64,000 nt of DNA from Adiantum capillus-veneris. Its lineage: Eukaryota > Streptophyta > Polypodiopsida > Polypodiales > Pteridaceae. The position numbers and the translations under genes are program-made. How positions within the stretch are numbered: position 1 is the first letter of the stretch; the number at the start of each line of letters is the position of its first letter. Location: contig CM043942.1 in the NCBI GenBank assembly GCA_014529385.2, forward strand, positions 26,228,469-26,292,468. Reading direction: 5' to 3'. Shown here piece by piece: positions 23,821 to 34,325 of this stretch. The notes under the pieces were generated by a model that worked only from the letters and a program-made list of their open reading frames with translations, did not search any database and was not told the DNA's origin.

Positions 23821-24047
23821 GCTAATGGTGATCCTTCTCTTCCTCTCCACGGATGTAGCATTAAGGTGGAAAGCTTTCAATAGCATGATACTTAGATTCG
23901 AGGCAGACATGTAATGCGCACAGTAATCCCTCGAACAAGGAGCTATTGTGAAGAGATGTTAAGCTGTTGTGAATTGCTACAGCTAAAGAAGGGGCAAAGA
24001 GGTTTTGTCCACTACATATGCATTGTCATGTAGATGTGGGTGTGTAG
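23821..24047. other. Intergenic flank of element B
   Basis: No gene seen. The expected first ~60 bp of the neighbouring LTR (compare 32378-32438) are absent here, so the element is truncated at this edge. Confidence 0.4.
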
Positions 24048-24563
24048 AAACGGCTCCAAGCACACAACAAGCCTAAACTAGCAAGCTCAAGGAAACAAAG
24101 GGTGTGTCACTCACCGCTCTACGCTCGCCTTCGTGGTGGATTCCTCGCCGCGATGAAGAAGAAGCTGCAGTCGTGCCGCGCTCAACTGCTTCGCCGCCGT
24201 CGTGCCTTCGTAATGCTCGATCGCACACACACTCTCCCTCTCTCTCTCTCTCACACACACACACACAAGGAGGTGAAGAAGAAGAAGATGGAGATGGAGC
24301 AAGAGCACTCTTCAATTGCACAAATGAGAGAATGAGTAAAAATTAGGTTTAGTTGGCTTTTATAGGAGCTCACCCCATTCACACTTGGGCGCCCATGCTT
24401 AACCAACTAATCCCTTGAATGTCCAAGTTAAAGTGCGCCTCTCATCGACGATCACTCTTACCCTTTTTCTATTGGTCCGACAAGCCCGGTACCTGACTCT
24501 ACCAAATACATAATACACGTCCGTCGTAGGTGATGGGGTGTCCGTGTGCCGTGAGGGTTAACA
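24048..24563 (-). repeat. 3' LTR of element B (truncated)
   Basis: Nearly identical to 32439-32956, from AAACGGCTCCAAGC to GTGAGGGTTAACA on the + strand, including a CT/CA microsatellite and a GAAGAAGAAGATGGAGATGG block. On the - strand it begins TGTTAACCCTCACGG. About 60 bp of its far end are missing compared with the 5' LTR. Confidence 0.9.
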
Positions 24564-24565
24564 TG

Positions 24566-24575
24566 CCCCCCTTCC
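24566..24575 (-). promoter_or_regulatory. Polypurine tract of element B
   Basis: GGAAGGGGGG on the - strand ends two bases before the LTR start. Nearly the same purine motif, GGAAGGGGGGAG, recurs at 26157-26168 and 26469-26480. Confidence 0.7.
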
Positions 24576-26240
24576 TGATGTAGATTCCGTCCTCGGAAGC
24601 TATTGAGTTGAAGCTCGTTCGTCGAGGTGGAAGAGCATTTGAGATGAATGTCCTTAGCCTTCTTCAGTCACTGCAAAATCAAACAACATTGGCACAGTAA
24701 TTGCTTTCTCTTAAAAAGCATATGCAGTTTTAGGTAGAAAAATTGATTGGTCAAAGAATTTCAAACAATTTGTCAGCAATGAACATTAAATTGCAATGTA
24801 ATCAAATGCATAAACAGATGTAAAGGTAGAAAATTAAACAAGTCTGGGGTCGCTAATTTGACGGTCGAAAGGCACTAAAGATCGAATATTAATACCATGG
24901 GTAAGCTTCTTAATTTTCTGGGTCAATTAAGTTGTTTAATCGCGAGAGCCAAGTATTCATGTTCGAGGGCTGACTAGAGGCTATATCTAGAAGACTTTGT
25001 AGTTAAGCTACCATAAAAGGAATTTCTCATGAAATCATCGCCTGACTGATTACTTTTTCTTTGACCCCCCAAAGTCTTTTCACACTGATTCAATTTTGAA
25101 GTGGGTGCTTATTTTGTATGCCTTGGGTTTTTTGCTTCTCAAGGAAAAGCGCCCACATTGAGAACCTCTAGGGCTCTAGTACCATAGGCAATACATGTGA
25201 GTGAAGTACCAATTTAAGCCAGGATTTCTCTTCCAGCTTAAAATTTTACATTGTGGCACTTTGATTTTTTGCTTGTTCATTTTCATCATTTTAATTTTGT
25301 AACTTTGGGGGGTCATATAACACTGTTACCCTCCCCAGGCTCATCACATTAGTAAACTCCCTTTATAATACTTAAGCTAAAGGTCACTAGTGTTAAGCCC
25401 ACTAGAAAGCCCTAGTACATTTCATACAATGCTGCCTAAATCAGATTAAGAACCTAAGTAACCATTGCTTATTAGGAAAGCATTCCCCATGGTATTAAGA
25501 GAAGATTTCTAATACCTAGCTTGGTCAAACTAGCTTAGTCGGACTGCTTGATTTTTACACCTAAACGAGTGATTATGACAAAACATTACATTGAATTAAA
25601 TGTTTGATACTAAGCAACTGCGCTGAATATTATGCTACCAATCACAATCAAAGCAGACAAACATGGATGCAAAAAAGATAAGGGCAATGCTAATGGACAA
25701 GAAACACCTGTTTGTGTCGATGGTCGCGCTTGATTTGAAGGTTCCATGAAGATCCAAATCCTATAAATAGCAACACGCTCCTGTACACACTAGGAAACAA
25801 AAGGAATACCTCCAGGAGGCACATTAGTGGGAAAAGAGAACTTCGCTAATCTCTCAACTCTAAAACAGAAACACTCTATCGTACTAATCTTACCTACCCT
25901 CCATCACTCAAGTGATGAGGATCAAAGGTGTTTTATGGCATAGGTTTCTGTTTCACTGTACCAGATGTGACATGTGTAGGTCTGAGTCAATGTTTTGACT
26001 TTAATGTGCATACTCGTTTGCTAATTGCTCTTGCTCTTTTTTTTTTTTTTTTTTGTGAGTATAAAGCTTTATATGTACATTCCCTAAGATTGGTGATTGA
26101 GAGGTCAGGGAAAAAGGTTGAGAGGGAAACAAATGAATGATGACTGTCAGCAAACACTCCCCCCTTCCTTGGGTAGATCATACCATTTGAAATGAGCTTG
26201 TCACCCTTTGAAACCAATTGTTCCAGTTGGTAATAGGTGA
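24576..26240 (-). other. Non-coding 3' region of element B
   Basis: AT-rich, without frames of note. A poly-T run lies at 26038-26054, and one polypurine-like copy at 26157-26168. Confidence 0.5.
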
Positions 26241-26577
26241 GGATTTTTGCTAGTAGTTTGTTATTACCCTAGGTGCCTCGTCAAGTTGCAAGGGTGGTAA
26301 GGTACTCTCCCAGGATTGAACTTGAAGTGGTTCATTAGGTGATTCTTGAACACTGGGAGGTGCGGATTCTTTTGTAGCTTCATGGAGGTCCACTACTATA
26401 GATGGAGGCGGCGTAGAAGCTTTTACCTCTATGGATGTATTACATGAGGAGCTAGAATCTTCATGGGACTCCCCCCTTCCTGAGCTAGGTGGAACAAATC
26501 GTTCTTTCCTTGGTACCCAAACTAGCTCGGGAGCGGGTGTGTAGCATTTTGTGATTTTTTTCTTTCCACGATCATTA
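26241..26577 (-). pseudogene. Frameshifted C-terminal tail of the element B polyprotein
   Basis: Past the stop of the main ORF, another - strand frame stays open for about 110 codons and contains ELVWVPRKERFVPP, a further copy of the WVPK module, followed by a Ser/Pro-rich stretch. It probably belonged to the same polyprotein before a frameshift or stop arose near 26580. Confidence 0.5.
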
Positions 26578-26579
26578 AT

Positions 26580-29330
26580 TCATTTTGGAGCTACGGGATT
26601 GGGCTCACTTGGGTCAGGTGATAGGTAAGAGCACAATCTACGTTTTGGCACCCAGATTTGATCATTTTCTTGATAGTAGCCTTGGGCTTCCAATAGTCGT
26701 TTAGGGATCCATCGCAACATTTTCTTACTTTTCTTGGAGCGAGTGGTACATTTCTTACAAGGCTTCTGTTTTTTAGCACTAGGTATGGTCACTAAAGAAG
26801 CTTTAGGGACCCACTTGTATGTTTTCTTCGTTACCTTAGGATGAGTCTTGTCAGAAGCGATATGCATTGCTTGTAGCATATTTAAGGGTATAGGCATTTC
26901 ATCCCCCTCAGGTGTTACCCAGGTCGTCCCCCTATTTCCCCAAGTGTCTATGGTTGATGTTAGGTGGACCCAGTCTACATTGTCTGATTCCGTCATACCC
27001 GGTAACACATCCATGTAAGGAGAATCTTGGCCAATGTCTGTATCCTTCTTACAAGTGTAACGATATTGTAGTGGGGCCGAGTGAACTGTGGTGTCAGAGC
27101 GATGATCAATAATGGTTTTACTCCCTAAGGGGTGTACCTTACCAGTCACCAAATCCACTCTAAGGACAGAGTCTTGGAATTGCAAATAGACATGATTTTT
27201 AGACCAATCGTGAACCATTTGTGCTTCCCTCATGAATGGTCGTCCTAAAATCATTTCATATGACATAAGGTGTTTAGAGAAATCCATTACAATGAACGTA
27301 TGTCGTACCTTGTGTCCTAGAACTTTGATCTTAAGATCCTTGAGCATCCCCATAGGTTTGGCTATGCTACCATTTGCCATCTTTACCACAATGTTAGTAA
27401 CACTGAGGCGGGGTTTTCCCATGGATTCCCAACAATCTTTTGTAACGATGCTAACTCCCGCACCACCATCAAGAATTCCCTTTATAGTTAATCCCTTGGT
27501 AGTGATGGGTAGGGTCGCATTAAACTCGTCGCCTTCAAAATACTGCCCTAATTCGTTAATGGGTACCTCGATCACAGACTCGTGTCCATCTAAGTCAAGT
27601 GATTGCACATGATTTTCCTCATCAATCATAATCGAGTCAGGCCTATTTGGTTGCGCAAACTGCGGTAATCCCATTCGTAGCTCTCCATTAAGGAATGCTC
27701 GAAGTGCAAGGAATAACTCAGGATCTCCATACAGCTTTGCTATGATCGTGGTTCGAACCTCAGAAGACATGAAGTCCACTAGTTTGGCAACATTCATTGG
27801 CGTTTTGCAGGGTGTAGGTCCTTGACTAGGAACTGGTGAGGATGGAATCTCATATTCCTCAATGGGATCAGGTATTCCTTCATTAAACATCCTTTCCAAC
27901 AAGAAGGGTGTATGCTCACTTTCTGATGTCCCGTCCTCACTCCCTTCTTGGATGATACTAGATATGGCTAACGGTCTATGGTTCATGTGGGGTGGATGAA
28001 CTTGCATGGGAAACACTGTGTCATGAATTTTGACCTGCATGGGTTCTGGTTCTAGTTTCCTTTGAGTCTCCTCCACTAAACCTCTTAGAAGTTTCACCTG
28101 CTTAATCTCATCTACTGGGTTTGGGTACGTCCCAATCTTCTTTTTACGATTTTTCCCTTTTTGCCCCTGCGGTTTATCTTGGGAGTCTTGGATTGGATTT
28201 GGAAACACTTGTGGTGTTTTCAGAGGCTCTTTATGGTTTTCTCTTATTTGGTTTTCATTTGGTTCCATGTTACGGTTTTCTTTGTCGGTCTTTCCCTTTG
28301 TGGTATTGGTTCTAGTCTCCATTGTCTCGACTGAATCTGAATCATCCTCGAGGTCATTCATATACACGGGGTCATCTCCTGTTCCTATGTTTGTTTTGGA
28401 ACTTGGCTTTGAATTTTCCGTATTCTGCGACTTCTTCCTTCGTGTCTTCTTTTTCTTTGCTTGGATAACTGACGCGGTATCTCTCTCTTCGAGGATATGG
28501 CCTGGCCCTTGAAGCATGGACCGTGTAATCGCATAAGCGGGTGCAACGGGTGGTATTGGTGATGTCACACTAGCAATTTCGACCAAATTCAGGGGTGTGA
28601 TTTTAGGCGCATTTGGGTTATAGGGGCATTGGGCAATCAAGTGATCTATGCCACAACGATTACATGTGAGTATTGGCATTGCAGACGTGCTCCCTTGATT
28701 CATTTGCATCTGTGCAGCATTCTTTTGCAGCCTAATAGGGCACTCCGCTGCTCGATGTGGTCCACCACACTCGTAGCATTGAAGAGGTGGCCTCCTAGCC
28801 TGGGTGTTGATATTTTGACCTCTGGATGCGAGAGCAGCAGCTTGATAAACCGGCTTGACTTGTCCCCAACAATCTTCCATGTAGTATATAGGACATTCTT
28901 CCAATGTATCAAGTCCGTAGGCAATACTAGTGTCTATTTCCTCCTCACAGCCATCTGCATAAGCATTTGATGGCTCGCAACCCACTTGGTTCATAGGGGC
29001 GACTCTTGGATGCGGGGGCTGCGGTCCTAGCACAGGAGGTGGTAGCGGTGTAGCTTGTACAACATTTTGAGATCTAGGGACCATGTGTTGCGGTAGTTGC
29101 TCAACAGGTGGAGCAGGCATCAATACAGGAGCTCGAGGCGCATCCGTCCAGGCTACAGGTGGTCTATTTGCCATCATACGTTTGATCATTAAACAATCCT
29201 TAGCTTGGTGACTATACCTACCACATGCATTGCAAGTTCCATTAAATTTTACTCTAAACGTAGGGCACTCACTAGTGCTATGTGGACTTAAGCAAATGGA
29301 ACACCATTGTTGCTCCCTTCTTGGATACAT
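26580..29330 (-). CDS. Element B zinc-knuckle and aspartic protease protein
   Basis: 916 codons. The N-terminus has four Cys/His knuckles: CSIC..H..C, CNACGRYSHQAKDC, CYECGGPHRAAEC and CNRCGIDHLIAQC. Three have CX2CX3HX4C spacing, one base shorter in the centre than the usual CX2CX4HX4C. A long charged linker follows. A retropepsin-like domain (about residues 620-740) carries ILDGGAGVSIV, where retroviral-type proteases normally have DSGA or DTGA, then MILGRPFM. The C-terminal part has YKWVPK, LRWIPKRLLEAQGYY and IWVPKRRL modules. The family normally processes and packages element RNA; no polymerase follows. The Ser to Gly change next to the catalytic Asp may impair activity. It starts 40 bp past the gag stop, so expression as a separate protein or by read-through is possible. 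Confidence 0.8.
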   Translation of the reverse strand: MYPRREQQWCSICLSPHSTSECPTFRVKFNGTCNACGRYSHQAKDCLMIKRMMANRPPVAWTDAPRAPVLMPAPPVEQLPQHMVPRSQNVVQATPLPPPVLGPQPPHPRVAPMNQVGCEPSNAYADGCEEEIDTSIAYGLDTLEECPIYYMEDCWGQVKPVYQAAALASRGQNINTQARRPPLQCYECGGPHRAAECPIRLQKNAAQMQMNQGSTSAMPILTCNRCGIDHLIAQCPYNPNAPKITPLNLVEIASVTSPIPPVAPAYAITRSMLQGPGHILEERDTASVIQAKKKKTRRKKSQNTENSKPSSKTNIGTGDDPVYMNDLEDDSDSVETMETRTNTTKGKTDKENRNMEPNENQIRENHKEPLKTPQVFPNPIQDSQDKPQGQKGKNRKKKIGTYPNPVDEIKQVKLLRGLVEETQRKLEPEPMQVKIHDTVFPMQVHPPHMNHRPLAISSIIQEGSEDGTSESEHTPFLLERMFNEGIPDPIEEYEIPSSPVPSQGPTPCKTPMNVAKLVDFMSSEVRTTIIAKLYGDPELFLALRAFLNGELRMGLPQFAQPNRPDSIMIDEENHVQSLDLDGHESVIEVPINELGQYFEGDEFNATLPITTKGLTIKGILDGGAGVSIVTKDCWESMGKPRLSVTNIVVKMANGSIAKPMGMLKDLKIKVLGHKVRHTFIVMDFSKHLMSYEMILGRPFMREAQMVHDWSKNHVYLQFQDSVLRVDLVTGKVHPLGSKTIIDHRSDTTVHSAPLQYRYTCKKDTDIGQDSPYMDVLPGMTESDNVDWVHLTSTIDTWGNRGTTWVTPEGDEMPIPLNMLQAMHIASDKTHPKVTKKTYKWVPKASLVTIPSAKKQKPCKKCTTRSKKSKKMLRWIPKRLLEAQGYYQENDQIWVPKRRLCSYLSPDPSEPNPVAPK

Positions 29331-29369
29331 GTGACTATTTTGAGGGGGTCGATTATCCTTAAGAGACTC

Positions 29370-31358
29370 TTAGATTGCCTTGGTGAGGTCTGTCAAGAAT
29401 GTCTCAAATACCTTTGGCTCATTGGCAATGGGCTTTGCAGTCATGGGTTCATACTCAATGGCTTGTGAGCTAGTGGATCTCGTGTCAGTAGACACCCTCA
29501 TGCCTGCTATCATCAAGTTGTCCTCTAATTGGATTGCATTGGCAGTGACATCTTCCCAGGTTGTGATACCTCTAATCACTAGTCCATTATAGATTCCTTC
29601 ATTTCTCAACCCTCGAATGAATCGATCAAGCAGTTGGTTATTGTTGAAGCGCTCATTTACAGGGCAGCGAGAGTTTAAGTGCTTTAGACGACTAATGAAG
29701 TCCCTTACTGACTCTCCTTCCTTACGTTCGGCCTTCTGTAGCTGAGATGCTACACCCCAAAGCACACCTTCTCGTATGTACTCCTTTAGAAACAACCTTC
29801 GAAGGGTAGGGTAGATTGTTTTCTCGTCCACCCTTAGGGTCCTATACCAATCTCCAGCCTTCCCACTTAATGTCAAGCTTAAGGCATTGCACTTATGTAG
29901 TTCGTTGCGTTCCCCTAAGGAATCACATACTTGTTCAAACACTTCAATGTGTTTCCTAGCATCTTCATCCCCATTGAATTTTTGCGTGAGTTTGGCAATT
30001 TGTACTGCCTTACTTCTAGGCTCTCTATCAGATGCGTGACGCATATTTTCCGCGATAGATCGACCTATGGTTTGAGCAAACGCTGCCAAGTCACCTATGT
30101 GAGGAGGCAGGGCCGGTGGAGGTACTCTTGGAATCATATGTGGGAGAGGAACGGGTGCCGGTCTTGGCATATGTGTGGATGATGCAGGATATGGAACATA
30201 ACCGGGCATAGGTCCACTCGGATAAGGGCTAGGGAGCGGCACTCGAGGAGCATAAGCAAGTGGTACAATTGGAGGTGTGGGGGCCATGTGTGCATAAGGG
30301 GCTAGAGGCACATATGGTCGAGGCCCCATATTAGGTACTACGACACTAGGTAGTGGCACTGCGCTAACCGTAGATGTCATCGGTACATTCTCTGTCAGGC
30401 TTATCCCTGGAGTGAGCACTGTGTTTTCCTTGATAGAGGGTTGAGCCAAGTTAGGGAAGCTAAAGTTTTCGCTCGGAGGCTCAGATTGCATAGAGACCCC
30501 AGGTGAAATGACGTAAGATGGGTCCATGGGGCTCATTAGAGGAGTCTCCATTTGTGATAGAGTAGGCTGTTGAGCCTTGCTCGTATCCAGAAATCTCATG
30601 GGGCCAGTTGAGAGTATATTTACCCCTCGGTTTTGCCTTTCTGATTGAATAATGCCATGGATAACATTACAGATCATTTTTTGTTGATCTTCGATGCTCG
30701 TGGCACCAGAGGTGGATTGTACAATCTCTATCCATCCTACATGGTAGGCGTGGCCAGAGTGTAGATCCGTCAACACCTCAGTGTGGAGGTCGTATGTCCA
30801 ATGATCATTAATGAACAATCCTTCTAGAGTCGACGTGTTAACGGTTTCTTGTGAGGTAGAAGCAATGTTGCTCCCCGTGGTTTTACTTGTCACCAACGGT
30901 ACTCTAGAGGGAACTTCTGAAGGAGGCAGCTCAACAGGGCCTTCTTGGTAAGAAGTTGGCAGGATATCCACATGGACACTCTTTGGGGGTGTGGGGTCCA
31001 CGTGCGATGTGAAAGGAGATTCCACTTCCCCACCCCCTTCGTGTGCTTCATTTGCATCAGGTTCCGAGCGAGTAGCTCTACCTAATGTTTCCATGAAACG
31101 GCTAAACATACTAGTACTAGGCTGTGGAGCTTCGGGAGGTGCATGGCCTTCTCTCTCAGTGTTTTGGGTAGGGTATGCTTCCATGATTTCTGAGTCGGAG
31201 GAGGAATCACTAGCGGCTATTTTAGGGTCTTGGGTGGTGCTACCTTGTGTCCCCGCTGAGGGTCTAGAGCTTATCGTGGATGGGTAATGGGTGTCCGTAT
31301 GAACAGAGGCACCCTCAATATGCTCGTGTTCTAGCACCCGCCCAGAGCGTAAGTGCAT
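29370..31358 (-). CDS. Element B gag protein
   Basis: 662 codons, starting MHLRSGRVLEHEH. A long Ser/Thr/Pro-rich N-terminal region (to about residue 450) includes a Pro-rich stretch around residues 340-430. A Retrotrans_gag domain follows (about 460-630): KFNGDEDARKHIEVFE, LSGKAGDWYRTL, RRLFLKEYI, ESVRDFISRLKHLNSRC and LLDRFIRGLRNE. This domain forms the capsid in Ty3/Gypsy elements. The ORF is undamaged, which is unusual among the mobile elements of this window. Its knuckles are in the following ORF rather than at its own C-terminus. Confidence 0.85.
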   Translation of the reverse strand: MHLRSGRVLEHEHIEGASVHTDTHYPSTISSRPSAGTQGSTTQDPKIAASDSSSDSEIMEAYPTQNTEREGHAPPEAPQPSTSMFSRFMETLGRATRSEPDANEAHEGGGEVESPFTSHVDPTPPKSVHVDILPTSYQEGPVELPPSEVPSRVPLVTSKTTGSNIASTSQETVNTSTLEGLFINDHWTYDLHTEVLTDLHSGHAYHVGWIEIVQSTSGATSIEDQQKMICNVIHGIIQSERQNRGVNILSTGPMRFLDTSKAQQPTLSQMETPLMSPMDPSYVISPGVSMQSEPPSENFSFPNLAQPSIKENTVLTPGISLTENVPMTSTVSAVPLPSVVVPNMGPRPYVPLAPYAHMAPTPPIVPLAYAPRVPLPSPYPSGPMPGYVPYPASSTHMPRPAPVPLPHMIPRVPPPALPPHIGDLAAFAQTIGRSIAENMRHASDREPRSKAVQIAKLTQKFNGDEDARKHIEVFEQVCDSLGERNELHKCNALSLTLSGKAGDWYRTLRVDEKTIYPTLRRLFLKEYIREGVLWGVASQLQKAERKEGESVRDFISRLKHLNSRCPVNERFNNNQLLDRFIRGLRNEGIYNGLVIRGITTWEDVTANAIQLEDNLMIAGMRVSTDTRSTSSQAIEYEPMTAKPIANEPKVFETFLTDLTKAI

Positions 31359-32355
31359 GTGCTTTTGATACCCTAAGGTGTCAAAAAGCTGCTCTAGGAG
31401 GCCTTGTGACTAGTTTTTAACGTGTTTTTTGTTTGATTTTTTGCTAGATTTTTTAGAGCGTGTCGTGGAATGGGTCGTGTGATAGCTCAAAACGAGCGTA
31501 TCGGTCAGAGGGTCGTGCCGTGCTTTACAGCCCTCCGTTTGGTCACTCTATGCCCTCTGAATCCCTAAAACTGTCAATTTCCAGTAGGGAACTATGCCCA
31601 AACTAAAAAGTCTAAGGGTGCAAGTGGGAAGAGAAAGGAGGAGAGTGGAGGACTTGTCCCACATGCTCTCATTCTCTCTTGAGGGAGTAGGGTGTATATA
31701 TAAGAGTGAGTCTAGTATATATCATAAGACTGAGGACTGGGGCTTGGGCTTGGGCTTGGGCTTGGGCTTGGAAAAATGATCCCGATCCCGATCTATCTTT
31801 TATACAAACCAACCCGTCCGTTTTAAGAGTCACGTTTTTTATTTTCAAAAAATTTAGCCGCCCGCTCGCTCGCGTTTTTAATTTCCGATTTTTTTATTTT
31901 TTATTTTTTTTTCCATCAATTTTTTTTTCTTTTTCTTTTTGGTGCAAAAAATACAGAAATTGAAAACGCAGATATGCAAAAATTGCAGAAAACGCAGATA
32001 TGCAGAAATTTCAGAAAACGCAGAAATTGAAAAAACTCAGATATGCAGAAAATTGAAAACGCAGAAATGCAGAAATTGTAGAAAATTGCAGAAATTGCAA
32101 AAAAAACGCAGAAATTGCAGAAAATTAAAAAAACGCAGAAATGCAGAAAATTGCAGAAATTGAAACGCCGAACTTGAAAATGCAGAAATTGCGGAAATTG
32201 AAAAAACGCAGACAATAGCAGAAATTGAAACTTGACAGCAAATGCAGAAAACGCAAAAAACAGAAATCTCCACACACTCCTTCCCTGCCTTTCCTATGAT
32301 AGAAATTGCACCACAAGGAAGCGTAAAGTGCTAACCGAGCTTAGTGTAGGGCATA
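31359..32355 (-). other. Repeat-rich leader of element B
   Basis: Lies between primer site and gag. It contains five copies of GGCTTG (+ strand, 31741-31771) and a T-rich block at 31830-31940, and then the CAGAAATTG minisatellite described separately. No frame is likely to be translated. Confidence 0.6.
31953..32270. repeat. CAGAAATTG/AAAACGCAGA minisatellite
   Basis: Over 300 bp of irregular short units such as GCAGAAATTG, GCAGATATGC and GAAAACGCAGA (+ strand). Unit length varies around 10-25 bp. It lies in the leader of element B, close to the primer binding site. Confidence 0.85.
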
Positions 32356-32356
32356 T

Positions 32357-32373
32357 CCCCGGCAGCGGCACCA
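32357..32373 (-). promoter_or_regulatory. tRNA-Asp-type primer binding site of element B
   Basis: On the - strand TGGTGCCGCTGCCGGGG directly follows the LTR end (with a short T run). It closely resembles the TGGCGCCGTTGCCGGGG primer site common in plant Gypsy elements, complementary to the 3' end of tRNA-Asp. Confidence 0.75.
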
Positions 32374-32377
32374 AAAA

Positions 32378-32628
32378 TGTGCGCTCCTTGCCGCACTGTC
32401 GAAGCAAGGGACTTGCCAATACACCGTATGCGAGCCACAAACGGCTCCAAGCACACAACAAGCCTAAACTAGCAAGCTCAAGGAAACAAAGGGTGTGTCA
32501 CTCACCGCTCTACGCTCGCCTTCGTGGTGGATTCCTCGCCGCGATGAAGAAGAAGCTGCAGTCGTGCCGCGCTCAACTGCTTCGCCGTCGTCGTGCCTTC
32601 GTAATGCTCGATCGCACACACACTCTCC

Positions 32629-32660
<32 letters not shown>

Positions 32661-32956
32661 AGGAGGTGAAGAAGAAGAAGATGGAGATGGAGCAAGAGCA
32701 CTCTTCAATCGCACAAATGAGAGAATGAGTAAAAATTAGGTTTAGTTGGCTTTTATAGGAGCTCACCCCATTCACACTTGGGCGCCCATGCTTAACCAAC
32801 TAATCCCTTGAATGTCCAAGTTAAAGTGCGCCTCTCATCGACGATCACTCTTACCCTTTTCCTATTGGTCCGACAAGCCCGGTACCTGACTCTACCAAAT
32901 ACATAATACACGTCCGTCGTAGGTGATGGGGTGTCCGTGTGCCGTGAGGGTTAACA
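32378..32956 (-). repeat. 5' LTR of element B
   Basis: 579 bp. On the - strand it begins TGTTAACCCTCACGG and ends GGAGCGCACA, so it has TG..CA ends. It is longer than the other LTR because that copy is truncated. A CT/CA microsatellite near 32629-32660 differs in length between the two. Confidence 0.85.
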
Positions 32957-33083
32957 CACAAATATAAGCATTGATCAATAAAGACGAGATTATAACCCGG
33001 TGGTTCTGATCTCCGTGCACCTCTATACGAGGTGTGCGGGGATCGGACATGACTAGAGAATGTGAGGTAGTTTACAGTGTGAT

Positions 33084-33154
<71 letters not shown>

Positions 33155-33202
33155 AATAGAAGATTAAATTTATGTCCAAGTTATAAGGTTTTTTCATTCA
33201 TT
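32957..33202. other. Flank between element B and the CACTA transposase
   Basis: Contains the (GA)n tract at 33086-33152 and otherwise nothing recognised. The left CACTA terminus should lie here or further left, but no CACTACAAG end was found. Confidence 0.4.
33086..33152. repeat. (GA)n microsatellite
   Basis: About 33 pure GA units. Confidence 0.95.
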
Positions 33203-34325
33203 ATGAGTAGTGATGACGATGTGGGGTCGTCCAACCGAAACACCTATCTCTCAACAAGGATCTTATGTCCTTGTAATCAATGCAAACATGCCGTGCGACG
33301 GACAAAACATGTTTCTTTGTAACATGTTCGCGAATTTGACGAGTTTGATCCATCTATTATAGATCGAGTTGTTACCAATTACAACTCGTCGGACTCTGAC
33401 GCTGACCAACAGGCACAACATCTTGCAACTCAATAGACGTGTTCGCAAGCGCTTCGGTCAAGTATACGTGAGGCCACAAGATGCAGCCTTTGACAGCTCG
33501 GAGGGTGATCATGCAGACCATATTCCCAAAGAGGCTATGTTTGAGCCCGGGATCGATGAAATGACCGAGACGATCATGGATTCAGAAAGGCTTATCTATG
33601 ATGACATGAAAAGTGAAGCCGATACGCCATTGTACGGTGGAGCATGTGTGTCTAAATTGAAGGCGCTTCTGGTTCTTCTCAACATGCAACCAAAGTTTGG
33701 ATAGAGTGACGCTAGCGTCACAACGCTTTTTAGGTGATCTATTACAATGTGTTTACTTCAAATAAAGACTCTAAATGTATAATGATCCGACATATTACTT
33801 AGATAAGTGTACATCATTTTTTTCACTGTGTAGATTGCTCAAAGAGCACATACTGCCATCTGATAGTGTGATGCCAGATTCCAGAGAGGAAGCAAGAAAG
33901 ATCTTGCAAAACTTGGGGATGGATTACAATTTGATTCATGCTTGTCCTAACGACTTCACTCTTTTCAGAGGGGAATATATAGACATGGAGAAGTGTTCGA
34001 AATGTGATTCCGAGAGATATCGAGTAGATCTCCACGGACAAAAAATTCCGCAAAAGGTTTTGCGACACTTTCCTCTGCTGCCTCGCATTAAGCATTTCTT
34101 CGCGTCCATGGCCTCCCTAGCATCATGGCATGAGGAGAATAGATCTTTGGATGGTGTGTTGCGAATTCCAGTAGATTGCACAACGTGGAAGCATATAGAC
34201 GACACATGGTCGGATTTTTCCAAGGAAGCTCGAAATTTATGCATCGGCCTAGCTATGGATGGCGTAAATCCATTTGGTCAGAGGTCAACATCTTACAGTG
34301 TATGGTAAGTTGTCATCGTCAACTA
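33203..34325 (+). pseudogene. TNP2 transposase, N-terminal part
   Basis: Begins MSSDDDVGSS with a CPCNQCKHAV zinc-like motif (33250-33300), as in plant TNP2 proteins. It continues with GGACVSKLKALLVLLNMQPKFG, then a stop where the family has Trp in GWSD. A 100-bp GT..AG intron (33734-33833) is followed by LLKEHILPSD, ILQNLGMDYNLIHACPND, CSKCDSERY, IPQKVLRHFPLLPRIKHFF, WHEENRSLDGVLRIPVD and GLAMDGVNPFGQRSTSYSVW. The match to TNP2 is unmistakable by motif order. TNP2 cuts and joins CACTA ends. The coding sequence stops at a 5-bp target duplication of Copia 1 and resumes at 44792. An extra stop falls just before the break. Confidence 0.85.
34321..34325. repeat. Target-site duplication of Copia 1, left
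   Basis: AACTA, repeated at 44792-44796. Exact 5-bp match, as expected for a Copia insertion. Confidence 0.9.

Larger units (their letters stand above)
24048..32956 (-). mobile_element. Element B: LTR retrotransposon lacking reverse transcriptase
   Basis: Two LTRs of one family in the same orientation enclose 7.8 kb. Reading on the - strand: 5' LTR, tRNA-Asp-type primer site, a repeat-rich leader, a gag ORF, a zinc-knuckle/protease ORF, a frameshifted tail, a non-coding region, a polypurine tract and the 3' LTR. No reverse transcriptase, RNase H or integrase motif was found in any frame. The gag and primer site are of Ty3/Gypsy type. I infer a non-autonomous element mobilised by a related Gypsy family. 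The 3' LTR has lost its distal end, so target duplications cannot be checked. Confidence 0.85.

Noticed and set aside
24104-24346. Short frames repeated at 24100 and 32490
   Set aside because: They lie within the two LTRs of element B and are explained by LTR identity.
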